Assembly (NCBI RefSeq): GCF_036826855.1
Contig: NZ_CP104578.1
Coordinates: forward strand, 496,001-560,000
Direction: 5' to 3'
Length of the DNA: 64,000 nucleotides
Source: Streptomyces sp. SJL17-4
Lineage (GTDB): Bacteria; Actinomycetota; Actinomycetes; Streptomycetales; Streptomycetaceae
How positions within the stretch are numbered: position 1 is the first letter of the stretch; the number at the start of each line of letters is the position of its first letter. Positions 7,706 through 16,689 of the stretch are shown here, piece by piece. The translations under genes and the position numbers were made by a program. A model generated the notes under the pieces. That model saw only the letters and a list, made by a program, of their open reading frames with translations, had not been told where the DNA came from and searched no databases.

Positions 7706-9115
7706 TTACCAGAAATCGGGCAGGCTGTAGCGATAGGTGTTGGTCTGGTGCCAGTAGTGGTTGCCGTCGACCCACACGGCCACGCCCCGCAGGAAGCGCT
7801 GCACGGTCGGGACGGGGCAGGCGGCGGCGAGGGCGGCGGCCTCGGCCTCGAAGTCACGCATGAGGTCGTTGTGGACCTCGACGGCCTTCAGATAGCCCTC
7901 GCGGTCGGAGACGCCTTCGCGTTCGGCGATCACCACGGGCAGGTTCAGGTGGGTGCCGGGGCTGTCGAGTTCCTTCATGTACGAGTACAGGTCGTTCACG
8001 ATGGTGGTCGCGTTCCCGGCGAGCGCGAGGACGCGCTGCATGGCCGGCTGGGCGTGCAGGTCCGCCGGGAGTTCGTAGCCGCCGACGGTGTCGGTGATGG
8101 TGGGGCAGGGGCGGAAGTTGTTGAACTGCCGCATCGCCAGGTACTCCCACACCTCCGGCATGTGGCCCGTCTCGGCCCAGGCGGCCTCGGCGAGGTACCC
8201 CATGTGCAGCCGGGCCATGTCGTGCCGGAACCGGTCGGCCTGGGAGGGGGTCGACCGGTTGACGAAGTACTCCATGGCGGAGCGGTAGGCGCGCCGCGGG
8301 GCGTCCTCGTGGAGCGACTCCGCCCAGAGCGGCTGGTACTCCGTCGTCGTGTGGAGGGGGTCCAGGGCGGTGTGCGCGAGGAGGAGTCGTCCGCCGAGGC
8401 CGATGGGCGAGCCGCCGTGGTCCTCGCAGTAGCAGTCGTCGACGGCGTTCTCGGCGACCATCAGGCGCGTGGCGAGCATCAGGTGCTCGACGGTCGGGGC
8501 GTCGGGGTGGCACGCGACCATGTAGCGCCCGACGGAGAATCCGTCGAACTCGCCCTCCCAGTCCTCGGGGTAGAGCTGCACCTCGTCGAGCGCCCAGGAC
8601 TTGATCCTGCGGCTGACCTCGTCCACCCGTACGGGGTCGGGTTCGGGTACGGGGTGGAAGTAGAGGCCCGGGATCGGCCGGCCCTCCACCGGTGCCGCGG
8701 GCACCGGGGGCGCGGGCGGCTCGGGCGCCGCCTCGCGCCGGGCCAGGGACAGTCCCGCCGTGCCGAGCCCGGTGGGCCCGGGCAGGACGAATCCCGGCTC
8801 GGGGACCGGCGGCGCGGTCACGGCGGTGCCGGCCGACGGCGTGGTGCCGGCCGACGGCGCGGTCACGGCGGTTCCGTTCGGCGGCGCGGGAGCGGCCACG
8901 ACGGCGGGGGCGACCACGGACGCGGTGGCGGCCACGGGCACGGGAGCGCCCCCTGGCGCGGTGGCGACAGCGGTCGCGGCAGCGGCAACGGCCGTGAGAG
9001 CGGCCGCCCCGGCCGTGTCGGTCGGATCTGCCGCCCGTCCGAGGACATGGATCCCGAAGTGGGCGGCGGCGGTGGGCAGGCTCGACTGCAGAGGGGAAGG
9101 CCCGGGTTCGGGCAT
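7706..9115 (-). CDS. mibS: 2-methylisoborneol synthase
   Basis: 469 residues from the ATG at 9115, which has AAGGAG upstream. The first 140 or so residues are a long, low-complexity Pro/Ala/Val/Thr extension. A class I terpene synthase domain follows, with the Asp-rich motif VDDCYCED near residue 225 and the NSE triad NDLYSYMKE near residue 370, both Mg2+-diphosphate ligands. It cyclises 2-methyl-GPP to 2-MIB. The disordered extension, starting PSPLQSSLPTAAAHFGIHVLG, is the part thought to direct such synthases into family 2B encapsulin shells, and the encapsulin gene is directly upstream. Confidence 0.95.
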   Translation of the reverse strand: MPEPGPSPLQSSLPTAAAHFGIHVLGRAADPTDTAGAAALTAVAAAATAVATAPGGAPVPVAATASVVAPAVVAAPAPPNGTAVTAPSAGTTPSAGTAVTAPPVPEPGFVLPGPTGLGTAGLSLARREAAPEPPAPPVPAAPVEGRPIPGLYFHPVPEPDPVRVDEVSRRIKSWALDEVQLYPEDWEGEFDGFSVGRYMVACHPDAPTVEHLMLATRLMVAENAVDDCYCEDHGGSPIGLGGRLLLAHTALDPLHTTTEYQPLWAESLHEDAPRRAYRSAMEYFVNRSTPSQADRFRHDMARLHMGYLAEAAWAETGHMPEVWEYLAMRQFNNFRPCPTITDTVGGYELPADLHAQPAMQRVLALAGNATTIVNDLYSYMKELDSPGTHLNLPVVIAEREGVSDREGYLKAVEVHNDLMRDFEAEAAALAAACPVPTVQRFLRGVAVWVDGNHYWHQTNTYRYSLPDFW

Positions 9116-9227
9116 CCGTGGCTCCTTGGTGAGGGTGGTGGGCTGTCCGGGGTCCCGGGCACGGTCGGCCGGCCCGGGACGCTCCGGACCGTCGCGGCCG
9201 TCGTGGCGGCCGCGGGACAGCTCCTCC

Positions 9228-9396
9228 AGGGCCTGTCTGACAATTAGCGTCGGATCAGGCCGGGTCGTTCGGTGCGTGCGATCGGCGTGCGGCCGGCCGG
9301 GACGCCCTCGTAGCGGAGCTACGTGGGTGTTTCGGCCGTGCGGCGAGCGTGCGTGCCGGGCGGGCCGGACCCGGCGGGAATCGTCAGACAGGCCCT
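9228..9396. mobile_element. MITE-like element between the encapsulin and 2-MIB synthase genes
   Basis: A 169-bp unit bounded by perfect 14-bp terminal inverted repeats, AGGGCCTGTCTGAC at 9228-9241 and GTCAGACAGGCCCT at 9383-9396, extending to 17 of 18 matches. The interior has no coding capacity and is GC rich. The terminus resembles those of small Streptomyces IS elements. I see no clear target-site duplication. The right end overlaps the first two bases of the reverse-read stop codon of the encapsulin gene (CTA at 9395-9397), so the insertion appears to form that gene's 3' end. Confidence 0.65.
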
Positions 9397-10804
9397 AGTG
9401 CCTGCGGGCGATCTCCACGTTCTCCAGCACGCCCAGCGCGTTCGGCACGAGGATGGCGGCGGAGTAGTACGTGGTGACGAGGTACGACATGATCGCCTGC
9501 TCGCTGATGCCCATGAAGCGCACGGAGAGGCCGGGCTCGTACTCCTCCGGAAGACCGGTCTGGCGGAGGCCGATCACGCCCTGGTTGTCCTCGCCGAGGC
9601 GCATGGCGAGGATCGAGCTGGTGTTCTCCTTGGTGATCGGGATCTTGTTGCAGGGCAGCAGCGGGACTCCCCGCCAGCTCAGGACCTGCTGGCCGTCGAG
9701 GTCGACGGTGCCCGGGTTGAGGCCGCGGGCGTTCCACTCGCGGCCGATCGCGGCGATCGTCCGGGGGTGGGCGAGGAAGAGCTTGGTGCCGCGGCGGCGG
9801 CAGAGGAGCTCGTCGAGGTCGTCCGGGGTGGGCGGGCCGGAGTGGGTCTGGATCCGCTGCTTGAAGTCGGCGTTGTGGAGCAGACCGAACTCCCGGTTGT
9901 TGATCAGCTCGTGCTCCTGGCGCTCGCGCAGCGCCTCGATGGTGAGCCTGAGCTGCTCCTCGGTCTGGTTCATCGGCCCGTTGTAGAGGTCGGCGACCCT
10001 GGTGTGGACCCGCAGGACCGTCTGGGCGACGGAGAGTTCGTACTCGCGCGGCTTGAGCTCGTAGTCGACGAAGGCGCCGGGCAGCGCGACCTCGCCGGTG
10101 TGGCCGGCCGACATCGCGATCTCGGCCTCGCCGTGCCGGTTCTGGCGCTGCAGCGGGAGCGAGCTGAACTCCTCGATGTGGGCCTGGAGGGCCGACGACG
10201 AGGCGAGCACCGCGGCGAACTCGGCGCGGGAGAGGGTGAGCAGGGTGCCGGAGGTCTCGGCGGTGGCGGTGTAGTCCCATCGGGCGTCGGCGTCCAGAAG
10301 GGCGTTCTCGCCGAAGCGGTCGCCGTCGGCGAGGACCGCCACGGCCACCTCGTCGTCGTACTTGCCGAGGGAGGTCTGGCTGATGCGTCCGTGGGCGACG
10401 AGGTGGATCTCCTCGGCGGGGGTACCGCGGGTGACCAGTACCTCGCCGGCGCCGAAGTCGCGCTGGACGCACCGGGCGGCCAGCGCGTTCAGCACCTCCT
10501 CGTCCTCGAAGCCGCGCAGCAGGGCGAGTTCGCCGAGCTCGCGGGGGATCACCCGGACGTGGGCTCCGTCCTGGACGAACTCGATGCGCCCGTCCCCGAC
10601 GGTGTAGCTCAGCCGGCGGTTGACCCGGTAGGCACCGCCCTTGGTCTCGACCCAGGGGAGCATCCGCAGCAGCCAGCGGGAGCTGATCTCCTGCATCTGC
10701 GGGGCGGACTTGGTCGTGGTGGCGAGGTTCCGGGCAGCGGCGGTACTGAGGCTGGACTGCTTCGGGGTGTCCTGCTGTGCGTCCGGGCTCGTGTCAACGG
10801 TCAT
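9395..10804 (-). CDS. Family 2B encapsulin shell protein with cyclic-nucleotide-binding domain (EshA-like)
   Basis: 469 residues from the ATG at 10804, which has AAGGAGAG upstream; the earlier start at 10981 is unsupported. An HK97-fold shell protein is interrupted near residues 95-210 by a cAMP-receptor-like domain ([11 protein letters not shown], then [24 protein letters not shown]). The C-terminal part ([64 protein letters not shown]) is typical of family 2B encapsulins found with 2-MIB synthase. Such proteins self-assemble into a compartment around the synthase. The gene leads the operon, with a 170-bp MITE-like insertion before the synthase. Old annotations call this family EshA or Crp/Fnr regulators. 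Confidence 0.92.
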   Translation of the reverse strand: MTVDTSPDAQQDTPKQSSLSTAAARNLATTTKSAPQMQEISSRWLLRMLPWVETKGGAYRVNRRLSYTVGDGRIEFVQDGAHVRVIPRELGELALLRGFEDEEVLNALAARCVQRDFGAGEVLVTRGTPAEEIHLVAHGRISQTSLGKYDDEVAVAVLADGDRFGENALLDADARWDYTATAETSGTLLTLSRAEFAAVLASSSALQAHIEEFSSLPLQRQNRHGEAEIAMSAGHTGEVALPGAFVDYELKPREYELSVAQTVLRVHTRVADLYNGPMNQTEEQLRLTIEALRERQEHELINNREFGLLHNADFKQRIQTHSGPPTPDDLDELLCRRRGTKLFLAHPRTIAAIGREWNARGLNPGTVDLDGQQVLSWRGVPLLPCNKIPITKENTSSILAMRLGEDNQGVIGLRQTGLPEEYEPGLSVRFMGISEQAIMSYLVTTYYSAAILVPNALGVLENVEIARRH

Positions 10805-11254
10805 GGGGCGGGCTCTCCTTCGCAGGGGGGTGGTGACCGGCACACGGGTGCCCCGGTCAGTGAAAGAGGAGAAAGACGTGAAAGCGGTGAAACAGTGAAA
10901 GGGGAGAAAGGGGGATGAAGATCTGGGAATCCGTCCAGATCCGGGGGAACAGTAACGGCCGGTGACCCCGGTGCACCCCATCGATTCGGGGGCATTACCT
11001 CGAAGCGGCGATCTTGTTCCGTTCGAGGTTTAACCCGGTGATCTGCGGCATTCGGGCCACGTGGCCGAGAGCCCATGGGTCGAACCGCCGATTCGTCCAT
11101 TTCCGGTTCGAGAGCCGCGTCAACGTTCGGCCCGTCCCCGTCGGGGCCTCCACACACACACACGAGGGGTGCAAATAGTTGCCTACTGAGACAAAACGCC
11201 CCTCTCCGGCTAGATTCGGCTTCCAGTCATCTCTCGTCGCGTCAAGGGGTGGGC
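10805..11254. other. Divergent intergenic region, with a repeated CTTTCAC leader
   Basis: 450 bases between the encapsulin gene and the arcD operon. On the strand of the encapsulin gene, 10860-10917 is a pyrimidine-rich tract in which TTTCAC recurs four times (GTGAAA at 10860, 10878, 10887 and 10895 on the plus strand), 56 bp or more upstream of the start. On the plus strand, TAGATT at 11211-11216 with GAGACA 17 bp upstream is a plausible promoter for arcD. No gene is seen in this stretch. Confidence 0.4.
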
Positions 11255-11392
11255 ATGAAGGCCGGCGAACCCGCCGAAGACGAACGGACCCCACGGGAAC
11301 CGTCGCTCGCGGACGTCTTCCTGCCCGCCACGCTGGTCGCGCTGGTGGGACCCCACCGAGTCGTCCTCGAGGTAGGTCATGTCGCACGCTGA
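11255..11392 (+). CDS. Possible 45-residue peptide overlapping the start of arcD
   Basis: The ATG at 11255 has AAGGGG nine bases upstream. The peptide (MKAGEPAEDERTPREPSLAD...) ends at 11392, 14 bases inside the antiporter gene in another frame. The overlap and ribosome site would fit a translationally coupled leader peptide. There is no homology I recognise, and the length could be chance. Low confidence. Confidence 0.3.
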   Translation: MKAGEPAEDERTPREPSLADVFLPATLVALVGPHRVVLEVGHVAR

Positions 11393-12839
11393 TACCGGAA
11401 CAGACGCCACCACCGCCGGGTCCCCGCCCACGGCCAAACTGACCTTCATCACGCTCACCGCGATGGTCGTCGGCTCCATGGTCGGCGCCGGAGTCTTCTC
11501 GCTGCCCCGGCGGTTCGCTCAGGAGACGGGTGTCGCGGGCGCGCTGATCGCCTGGGCGATCGCCGGCTTCGGCATGCTGATGCTCGCCTTCGTCTTCCAG
11601 GCGCTCGCGGTGCGCCGCCCGGACCTGGACGCCGGTGTCTACGCGTACGCGAAGGCCGGTTTCGGCGAGTACCTGGGCTTCTTCTCGGCGTTCGGCTACT
11701 GGGCGAGCGCCTGCGTCGGCAATGTGACCTACTGGGTGCTCATCATGTCGACGATCGGCGCGATCTGGCCGGCGCTCGGCGACGGCGACACGGCCCTCGC
11801 GATCATCCTGTCCTCGGCCGGGCTGTGGGGGTTCTTCCTGCTCATCCGGCGCGGGGTGAAGGAGGCCGCCGCGATCAACCGGATCGTGACGGTGGCCAAG
11901 GTCGTGCCCATCATCGTCTTCGTCATCCTCGTCCTGTTCTACTTCGACACCTCCGTCTTCGCCGACAACTGGGGCGGTGCCGACTACGCCGGCTCGCTGT
12001 TCAACCAGGTCCGCGGCACCATGCTCGCCACCGTCTTCGTCTTCCTCGGGGTCGAGGGCGCCAGCGTGTACTCCCGGCACGCCAAGCGCCGCGAGGACGT
12101 GGGCAGGGCGACGATCCTGGGCTTCCTCAGCGTCTTCGCCGTCTTCGCCTCGGTGACCATCGTGTCGTACGGGATCATGCCGATGAGCGAGATCGCCGAG
12201 CTGCGCCAGCCCTCCATGGCGGGGGTCCTGGAGGAGGCCGTCGGCACCTGGGGCAAGGTCTTCGTCAGCGTCGGGCTCATCGTCTCCGTCCTCGGCGCCT
12301 ATCTCGCCTGGACCCTGATGGCCGCCGAGGTGCTCTTCGTGGCTGCCAAGGACGAGGACATGCCGCGCTTCCTGGGGCGCACCAGCGGCGACGACGTCCC
12401 CGTGCCCGCCCTGCTGATGTCCACGGCCCTCAGCCAGGTCGTCCTCGTCGTCACGGCGTTCTCCGACGACGCGTTCAACTTCGCGCTCGACCTGACCAGC
12501 GCGCTCACCCTGATCCCGTTCCTGCTCGCCGCCGCGTTCGCGGTGAAGATCGCGGTGAGGCCCGAGCGGGAGAAGGGGGCGGGACATGGCACCCGGGGTG
12601 AGTTGCTCGTGGCCGTCCTCGCCACGGTGTACACGGCGTTCCTGCTGTTCGCGGCCGGGCTCAAGTTCGTCCTGGTCTCCTTCATCCTCTACGCGCCCGC
12701 GACGTTCCTGTTCGTCAAGGCCCGGCGCGAGCAGGGCAGACAGCTCTTCTCCCCGCGCGAGCTGGTGATCCTCGGCGTCTCGATCGCCGGCGCCGTCATC
12801 GGCGTCGTGGCCCTCTCGGCCGGCTGGATCAGCCTCTGA
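11379..12839 (+). CDS. arcD: APC-family basic amino acid antiporter (arginine/ornithine, ArcD-like)
   Basis: 486 residues with about 12-13 membrane segments. The first helix carries the APC signature [20 protein letters not shown] near residues 30-50, followed by [21 protein letters not shown], as in the basic amino acid/polyamine antiporter subfamily. It should exchange external arginine for internal ornithine or citrulline across the plasma membrane. AGGTAGG precedes the ATG. It is followed after 58 bp by arginine deiminase on the same strand, which supports arginine as substrate. No carbamate kinase or catabolic ornithine carbamoyltransferase is adjacent, so the arc set is partial here. 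Confidence 0.88.
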   Translation: MSHADTGTDATTAGSPPTAKLTFITLTAMVVGSMVGAGVFSLPRRFAQETGVAGALIAWAIAGFGMLMLAFVFQALAVRRPDLDAGVYAYAKAGFGEYLGFFSAFGYWASACVGNVTYWVLIMSTIGAIWPALGDGDTALAIILSSAGLWGFFLLIRRGVKEAAAINRIVTVAKVVPIIVFVILVLFYFDTSVFADNWGGADYAGSLFNQVRGTMLATVFVFLGVEGASVYSRHAKRREDVGRATILGFLSVFAVFASVTIVSYGIMPMSEIAELRQPSMAGVLEEAVGTWGKVFVSVGLIVSVLGAYLAWTLMAAEVLFVAAKDEDMPRFLGRTSGDDVPVPALLMSTALSQVVLVVTAFSDDAFNFALDLTSALTLIPFLLAAAFAVKIAVRPEREKGAGHGTRGELLVAVLATVYTAFLLFAAGLKFVLVSFILYAPATFLFVKARREQGRQLFSPRELVILGVSIAGAVIGVVALSAGWISL

Positions 12840-12897
12840 GCCCGCCCTCGTCGTCCTCCGACCCGTCCCTTCGTCACCCGCACCCGAAAGGCCCCGC

Positions 12898-14160
12898 ATG
12901 ACCAGCAACGACGCTTCCGCCAAGCCCGCGCTCGGCGTGTACTCCGAGGTCGGACGGCTCCGCAAGGTCCTTGTCTGCTCCCCGGGGCTCGCCCACCGCC
13001 GGCTGACCCCGACCAACTCGGACGATCTGCTGTTCGACGACGTGATGTGGGTGGAGAACGCGCAGCGCGACCACGCCGACTTCGTCAACAAGCTGACCCA
13101 GCGGGGCGTCGAGGTCGTGGAGCTGCACAATCTGCTCACCGAGACGATGGCGATCCCCGAGGCACGGGCCTGGCTCCTCGACCGGAAGATCATCGCCAAC
13201 GAGGTCGGCCTCGGCCTGATCGACGACACCCGCGCCTTCCTGGAGTCCGTCGCACCGCGCGACCTGGCCGAGTACCTGATCGGCGGCCTGTCGACGGCCG
13301 ACCTGCCCGACGCGTTCCGCTCGGGATACGTCTCCCTGGCCCGCGAGGCCACAGGCGTACGCGAGTACCTGATGCCGCCGCTGCCGAACACGCTCTACAC
13401 CCGCGACACCACGTGCTGGCTGTACGGCGGCGTGACCCTCAACCCGCTGTACTGGCCGGCGCGGCACGGCGAGACCCTGCTCATGAAGGCGGTCTACTCC
13501 TTCCACCCCGACTACAAGGACGCCGCCGTCTGGTGGGGCGACCCCGAACGGGACTGGGGCCAGGCCACCTTCGAGGGCGGCGACATCATGCCCGTCGGCA
13601 ACGGCGTCGTCCTCATGGGCATGAGCGAACGCACCTCCCGGCAGGCCATCACCCAGGTCGCCGCCTCGCTGTTCGAGAACGGCGCGGCCGACCGGGTCAT
13701 CGTCGCGGGCATGCCGAAACTGCGCGCCGCGATGCACCTGGACACCGTCTTCACCTTCGCCGACCGGGACGTCGTCACGCTCTACCCGAAGATCATGGAC
13801 TCGGTCCACACCTTCACGCTGCGGCCCGGCGACAAGGCGCCCGGGGTGGAGATCACCGACGAGGGCGGCACCCCGTTCGTGGACGTGGTGGCCAAGGGCC
13901 TGGGGCTGCCGAAGCTCCAGGTCATCGAGACCGGCGGCGACGTGTACGCCTCCGAGCGGCAGCAGTGGGACAGCGGCAACAACGCCGTCGCCCTCGAACC
14001 CGGCGTCGTCTTCACGTACGACCGCAACACCCAGACCAACACGCTGCTGCGCAAGGCGGGCGTCGAGGTCATCACCATCGTGGGCGCCGAGCTCGGCCGG
14101 GGCCGCGGCGGCGGGCACTGCATGACGTGCCCGCTGATCCGGGACGCGGTCGAGTTCTGA
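12898..14160 (+). CDS. arcA: Arginine deiminase
   Basis: 420 residues, full length for the family. Visible motifs are the N-terminal [19 protein letters not shown], the LYTRDT substrate loop, FEGGD, and the C-terminal [17 protein letters not shown] that carries the catalytic cysteine (about residue 408). The His/Glu/Asp active-site residues of the guanidine-modifying fold are in place. It hydrolyses L-arginine to citrulline and ammonia in the cytoplasm. The ATG at 12898 follows GAAAGG. It lies in an operon with the ArcD-like antiporter and ends at a strong hairpin. Confidence 0.96.
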   Translation: MTSNDASAKPALGVYSEVGRLRKVLVCSPGLAHRRLTPTNSDDLLFDDVMWVENAQRDHADFVNKLTQRGVEVVELHNLLTETMAIPEARAWLLDRKIIANEVGLGLIDDTRAFLESVAPRDLAEYLIGGLSTADLPDAFRSGYVSLAREATGVREYLMPPLPNTLYTRDTTCWLYGGVTLNPLYWPARHGETLLMKAVYSFHPDYKDAAVWWGDPERDWGQATFEGGDIMPVGNGVVLMGMSERTSRQAITQVAASLFENGAADRVIVAGMPKLRAAMHLDTVFTFADRDVVTLYPKIMDSVHTFTLRPGDKAPGVEITDEGGTPFVDVVAKGLGLPKLQVIETGGDVYASERQQWDSGNNAVALEPGVVFTYDRNTQTNTLLRKAGVEVITIVGAELGRGRGGGHCMTCPLIRDAVEF

Positions 14161-14172
14161 CGAGGTGTGAAC

Positions 14173-14206
14173 GAACCGGCCACCCCGGGGAAGGGGTGGC
14201 CGGTTC
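14173..14206. terminator. Bidirectional terminator after arcA
   Basis: A perfect 14-bp stem, GAACCGGCCACCCC and GGGGTGGCCGGTTC, around a six-base loop. It starts 13 bp after the arcA stop and ends 22 bp before the end of the convergent DUF1269 gene. Confidence 0.85.
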
Positions 14207-14227
14207 GGCATGGTCCGGACGGGTCGG

Positions 14228-14731
14228 TCAGCCGGCCGAGTCCGGACCCGCCAGCTGCTCGGCGAGCTCCCGCTCGCTCTCCTCCGGCAACGAGGTCTTG
14301 AGCACGGTGCCGCCGAACTGGTCGAGCGCCGCGGCGAACTTGTCCTCGGTGATCTTCGATGCCATGACCACGACGGCGGACGAGCCGGGTGCCAGCAGCG
14401 ACTGGACCTTGTCTCGGAACGTGTTGTCGACGCCCATCTGGTTCAGCTTGCCGATGAGTCCGCCGACGGCGGCGCCCACCACGCCGATTCCCGGCGTGAG
14501 GATGATCATGCCGAAGACCATGCCCCAGAGGGCGCCGGCGGTGGCCGAAAGGGCGACCTCCCCCTTCCTCCTGGCCGGGGTGTCCACATGGGTCTTGCCG
14601 TCCGCGTCCACCGAGACGACGGCGAGTCCGGTCAGCTCGACCACATGGCTGTCCCCGAGCTTCTGTACCGCGGCGAAGGCCTTGTTCGCGACGGCACGAT
14701 CGTCGTAGCCGAGGACGATGAGTTCGGACAT
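14228..14731 (-). CDS. DUF1269 family protein, copy 1
   Basis: 167 residues from the ATG at 14731, which has AGGAGGAGAG upstream. The order is an N-terminal alpha/beta part (MSELIVLGYDDRAVANKAFAAVQKL), a Gly-rich hydrophobic centre (WGMVFGMIILTPGIGVVGAAVGGLIGKL, about residues 78-105) like a glycine zipper, and a C-terminal part ending ELAEQLAGPDSAG. This is the DUF1269 family, whose function is unsettled; the hydrophobic centre suggests membrane contact. A close paralog lies about 2 kb away, flanking the same block. Confidence 0.8.
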   Translation of the reverse strand: MSELIVLGYDDRAVANKAFAAVQKLGDSHVVELTGLAVVSVDADGKTHVDTPARRKGEVALSATAGALWGMVFGMIILTPGIGVVGAAVGGLIGKLNQMGVDNTFRDKVQSLLAPGSSAVVVMASKITEDKFAAALDQFGGTVLKTSLPEESERELAEQLAGPDSAG

Positions 14732-14748
14732 GCGGCTCTCCTCCTGTG

Positions 14749-15390
14749 TCAGTACCGCTGTGTCTTGGTGAGCCTCGGGGTCAGCACCGGCTCGGGGGGT
14801 TGCCTGCTGATGACCAACGGCTGTTGGCGTTCGCCCGGTTCGAGGTCCTCGGCTCCGACGAACTGCGTCTCGACGACCTTGCCCGAGGGGTCGAGGAAGT
14901 CGACCTGGACGGCGTAGGAGGCTTCCTCGTCCGTCTTGTTGGTGATGTTCAGGACGACGGTCAGCACGCCGCCGGTGTCCGCGCGCGGCTTGCCGGTCAT
15001 CGCGACCTCGTTCCGCGCGTTGCCCGGGGCCTTCACGTCCTTCAGTTCGTCCTCGGCCTCCCGGCGCGTGCGCTCGATCTCCGCGCCGATGGACGCCTTG
15101 CGCTCGGCCTCCCGCGCGGAGGCCGAGGCCGCCGCGGAGGAGGCGGACGCGCGGGCGGATTCGACCGCCGCCGCCCCCGACGAGGCGACGGAGGAGGGTA
15201 GTTCCCCCGTGAAGCCGGCCGTGTCGGGGGCCGTGGGGCGTTCGCTGAAGGCGGGGCCGCCGGTGTCGTCGTTCCCGGTGTCGCAGGACACGAGACCGAC
15301 CGCGCCGAGGGCCGTGACGACGACGGCCGCGGCCGCGCTCACCGCCCGTGCGCGGACGGCCCGTCTCGCGCGCGCCGATGTGGGGTTCAC
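14749..15390 (-). CDS. Putative secreted lipoprotein
   Basis: 213 residues from the GTG at 15390, which has GAGGAC eight bases upstream. An N-terminal hydrophobic segment ends in a lipobox-like LVSC at about residues 33-36, so export and lipid anchoring are likely. An Ala/Ser/Glu-rich, probably helical stretch spans about 75-115. A C-terminal beta domain (VLTVVLNITNKTDEEASYAVQVDFLDPSGKVV) resembles FxLYD-type domains of actinobacterial lipoproteins. It sits between the DUF1269 gene and the baeRF gene on the same strand. No function can be assigned. Confidence 0.65.
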   Translation of the reverse strand: MNPTSARARRAVRARAVSAAAAVVVTALGAVGLVSCDTGNDDTGGPAFSERPTAPDTAGFTGELPSSVASSGAAAVESARASASSAAASASAREAERKASIGAEIERTRREAEDELKDVKAPGNARNEVAMTGKPRADTGGVLTVVLNITNKTDEEASYAVQVDFLDPSGKVVETQFVGAEDLEPGERQQPLVISRQPPEPVLTPRLTKTQRY

Positions 15391-15424
15391 AGGATGCGTC
15401 CTCTTCTCGTCTGCGTTCGTCGTA

Positions 15425-15540
15425 CGGTCGGTGTGCGGTCCGGATGGGTCGGTGTGCGGTCGTGGTGCGGTCCCGGCGCGGTCGGTGCGGTCCTGGTACG
15501 GTCCCCGCGCGGTCGGTGTGCGGTCCTGGTGCGGCCGTCG
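15425..15540. repeat. Imperfect tandem array with an 11-bp period
   Basis: Units begin CGGTC at 15425, 15436, 15457, 15468, 15479, 15488, 15499, 15510 and 15521, with a last degenerate unit at 15532. Most are 11 bp (for example CGGTCGGTGTG and CGGTCCTGGTG). The array fills almost the whole gap and ends exactly at the stop of the baeRF-type gene. Confidence 0.85.
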
Positions 15541-16635
15541 TCAGTAGCGCAGGACTGCGGCGATGCGGCCCATGTCGAGCAGGGCGTCGTCGCGGACGAA
15601 CTGGACCTCGGCGCCGGTGTCGAGGGCCCGCTCGACGATCTCGTCGACCATGTCGTCCCGTGACCCGGGCTCGGAGGGCTCGGCGGGTTCCAGATGGCCG
15701 CCCTCGTCGCGTACGACGGTCCGGTAGTGGTCCTCGACGGCGAGCAGCCGGATCCGGCCCTCCTTCACCGCCTGCCACACCTCGTCGATGCCGCCGGCGA
15801 ACTCACGGCGTCCCCGGGCGGCGTCGAGTTCGGCCAGGACGGTGGTCGCCGCGGCGGACTCGCGAGCGACGCGGGCGGGCTCGACGGCCTCCTGGACCGC
15901 GGTGGCCGGCCCCTTCGCGAGCCCTCCCTGGTGGATGGGTGCCGCGCCCTGCTGGAACGGTCCGGTGTCCTCCAAGAGGGCGAGGGCGGCCGGTTCACCG
16001 ATCACGTACAGCGGGCGCGGCGTGGAGGCGAGGACGGCGCGCAGGGCCGTGTGCGCCTCGCGCAGGAACTGGCGGGTGGCCTCGTCCTGGAAGGTGCTGG
16101 GCAGGTCGCCGATGCGTTCCTTCCGCTCCGCGTCCGGGTCTTCGAGGCTGCGGGTGAGCGGGAAGCCGTCCCCGGTGTGCTCGGTGACCCGCTCGGGGCT
16201 GCCGCTCCACAGCGAGACGCGGTCGGCCGAGACCGCGAGCGCCCAGGAGGGCTGCTCGGCGGCCTGGGCGGCGACGAGGTTCCGGGTGAGGAAGGTGTCG
16301 GCGAGGACGACGCGCTCGGGGACCGTCCGGGCCACCGTCCACACGTAGTGCTCCCCCGGGGCCACGAAGATGACCAGGCCGTCCTCGGCATGCGCGAGGT
16401 CGGTCTCGGCCACCGCACGGTTCAGCTGGTCCATGACGTCGGCGCGCCGCTCGCGGGTCACGCCCGGGTCGTCCTGGATCGCCTTCTCCGCCGCGGCCAC
16501 GAGGTTGCGCAGGCGTACGGGGTCCTGGGCGTTGTCCGGCTCGCGGCGGTGCGTGGGCATCACGAGGGAGACAGCGGGGTACGGGCGGGGCTGTCGCAGC
16601 TTCGCGAGTACGTCGCTGCTGAGCTCGGGGTCCAT
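15541..16635 (-). CDS. baeRF-type (archaeo-eukaryotic release-factor-like) domain protein
   Basis: 364 residues from the ATG at 16635, which has AGGAAGG upstream. The sequence matches bacterial proteins of the baeRF3 group: N-terminal VSLVMPTHRREPDNAQDPVRLRNLVAAAEK, then LVIFVAPGEHYVW, and a C-terminal RNase/eL30-like part (IDEVWQAVKEGRIRLLAVEDHYR ... DDMVDEIVERALDTGAEVQFV). Older annotations call these chemotaxis proteins. Proteins of this group are predicted to act on stalled ribosomes or RNA, but the role of this subgroup is not proven. It is flanked by paralogous DUF1269 genes on the same strand, which suggests one stress-linked unit. Confidence 0.75.
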   Translation of the reverse strand: MDPELSSDVLAKLRQPRPYPAVSLVMPTHRREPDNAQDPVRLRNLVAAAEKAIQDDPGVTRERRADVMDQLNRAVAETDLAHAEDGLVIFVAPGEHYVWTVARTVPERVVLADTFLTRNLVAAQAAEQPSWALAVSADRVSLWSGSPERVTEHTGDGFPLTRSLEDPDAERKERIGDLPSTFQDEATRQFLREAHTALRAVLASTPRPLYVIGEPAALALLEDTGPFQQGAAPIHQGGLAKGPATAVQEAVEPARVARESAAATTVLAELDAARGRREFAGGIDEVWQAVKEGRIRLLAVEDHYRTVVRDEGGHLEPAEPSEPGSRDDMVDEIVERALDTGAEVQFVRDDALLDMGRIAAVLRY

Positions 16636-16689
16636 GAGGAAGCCTTCCTGGCGAATTCCGGGTCTGCGGGGCGGGGCAGGGGCGGCCGG

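Noticed and set aside
9230..9396. Remnant of a transposase gene
   Set aside because: All frames between the inverted repeats are short and lack transposase motifs; a MITE-like unit fits better.
10995..13391. A 798-codon leftward frame opposite arcD
   Set aside because: It mirrors the antiporter gene, has acidic/His low-complexity composition, and no domain or ribosome site; the antiporter on the plus strand is clear.
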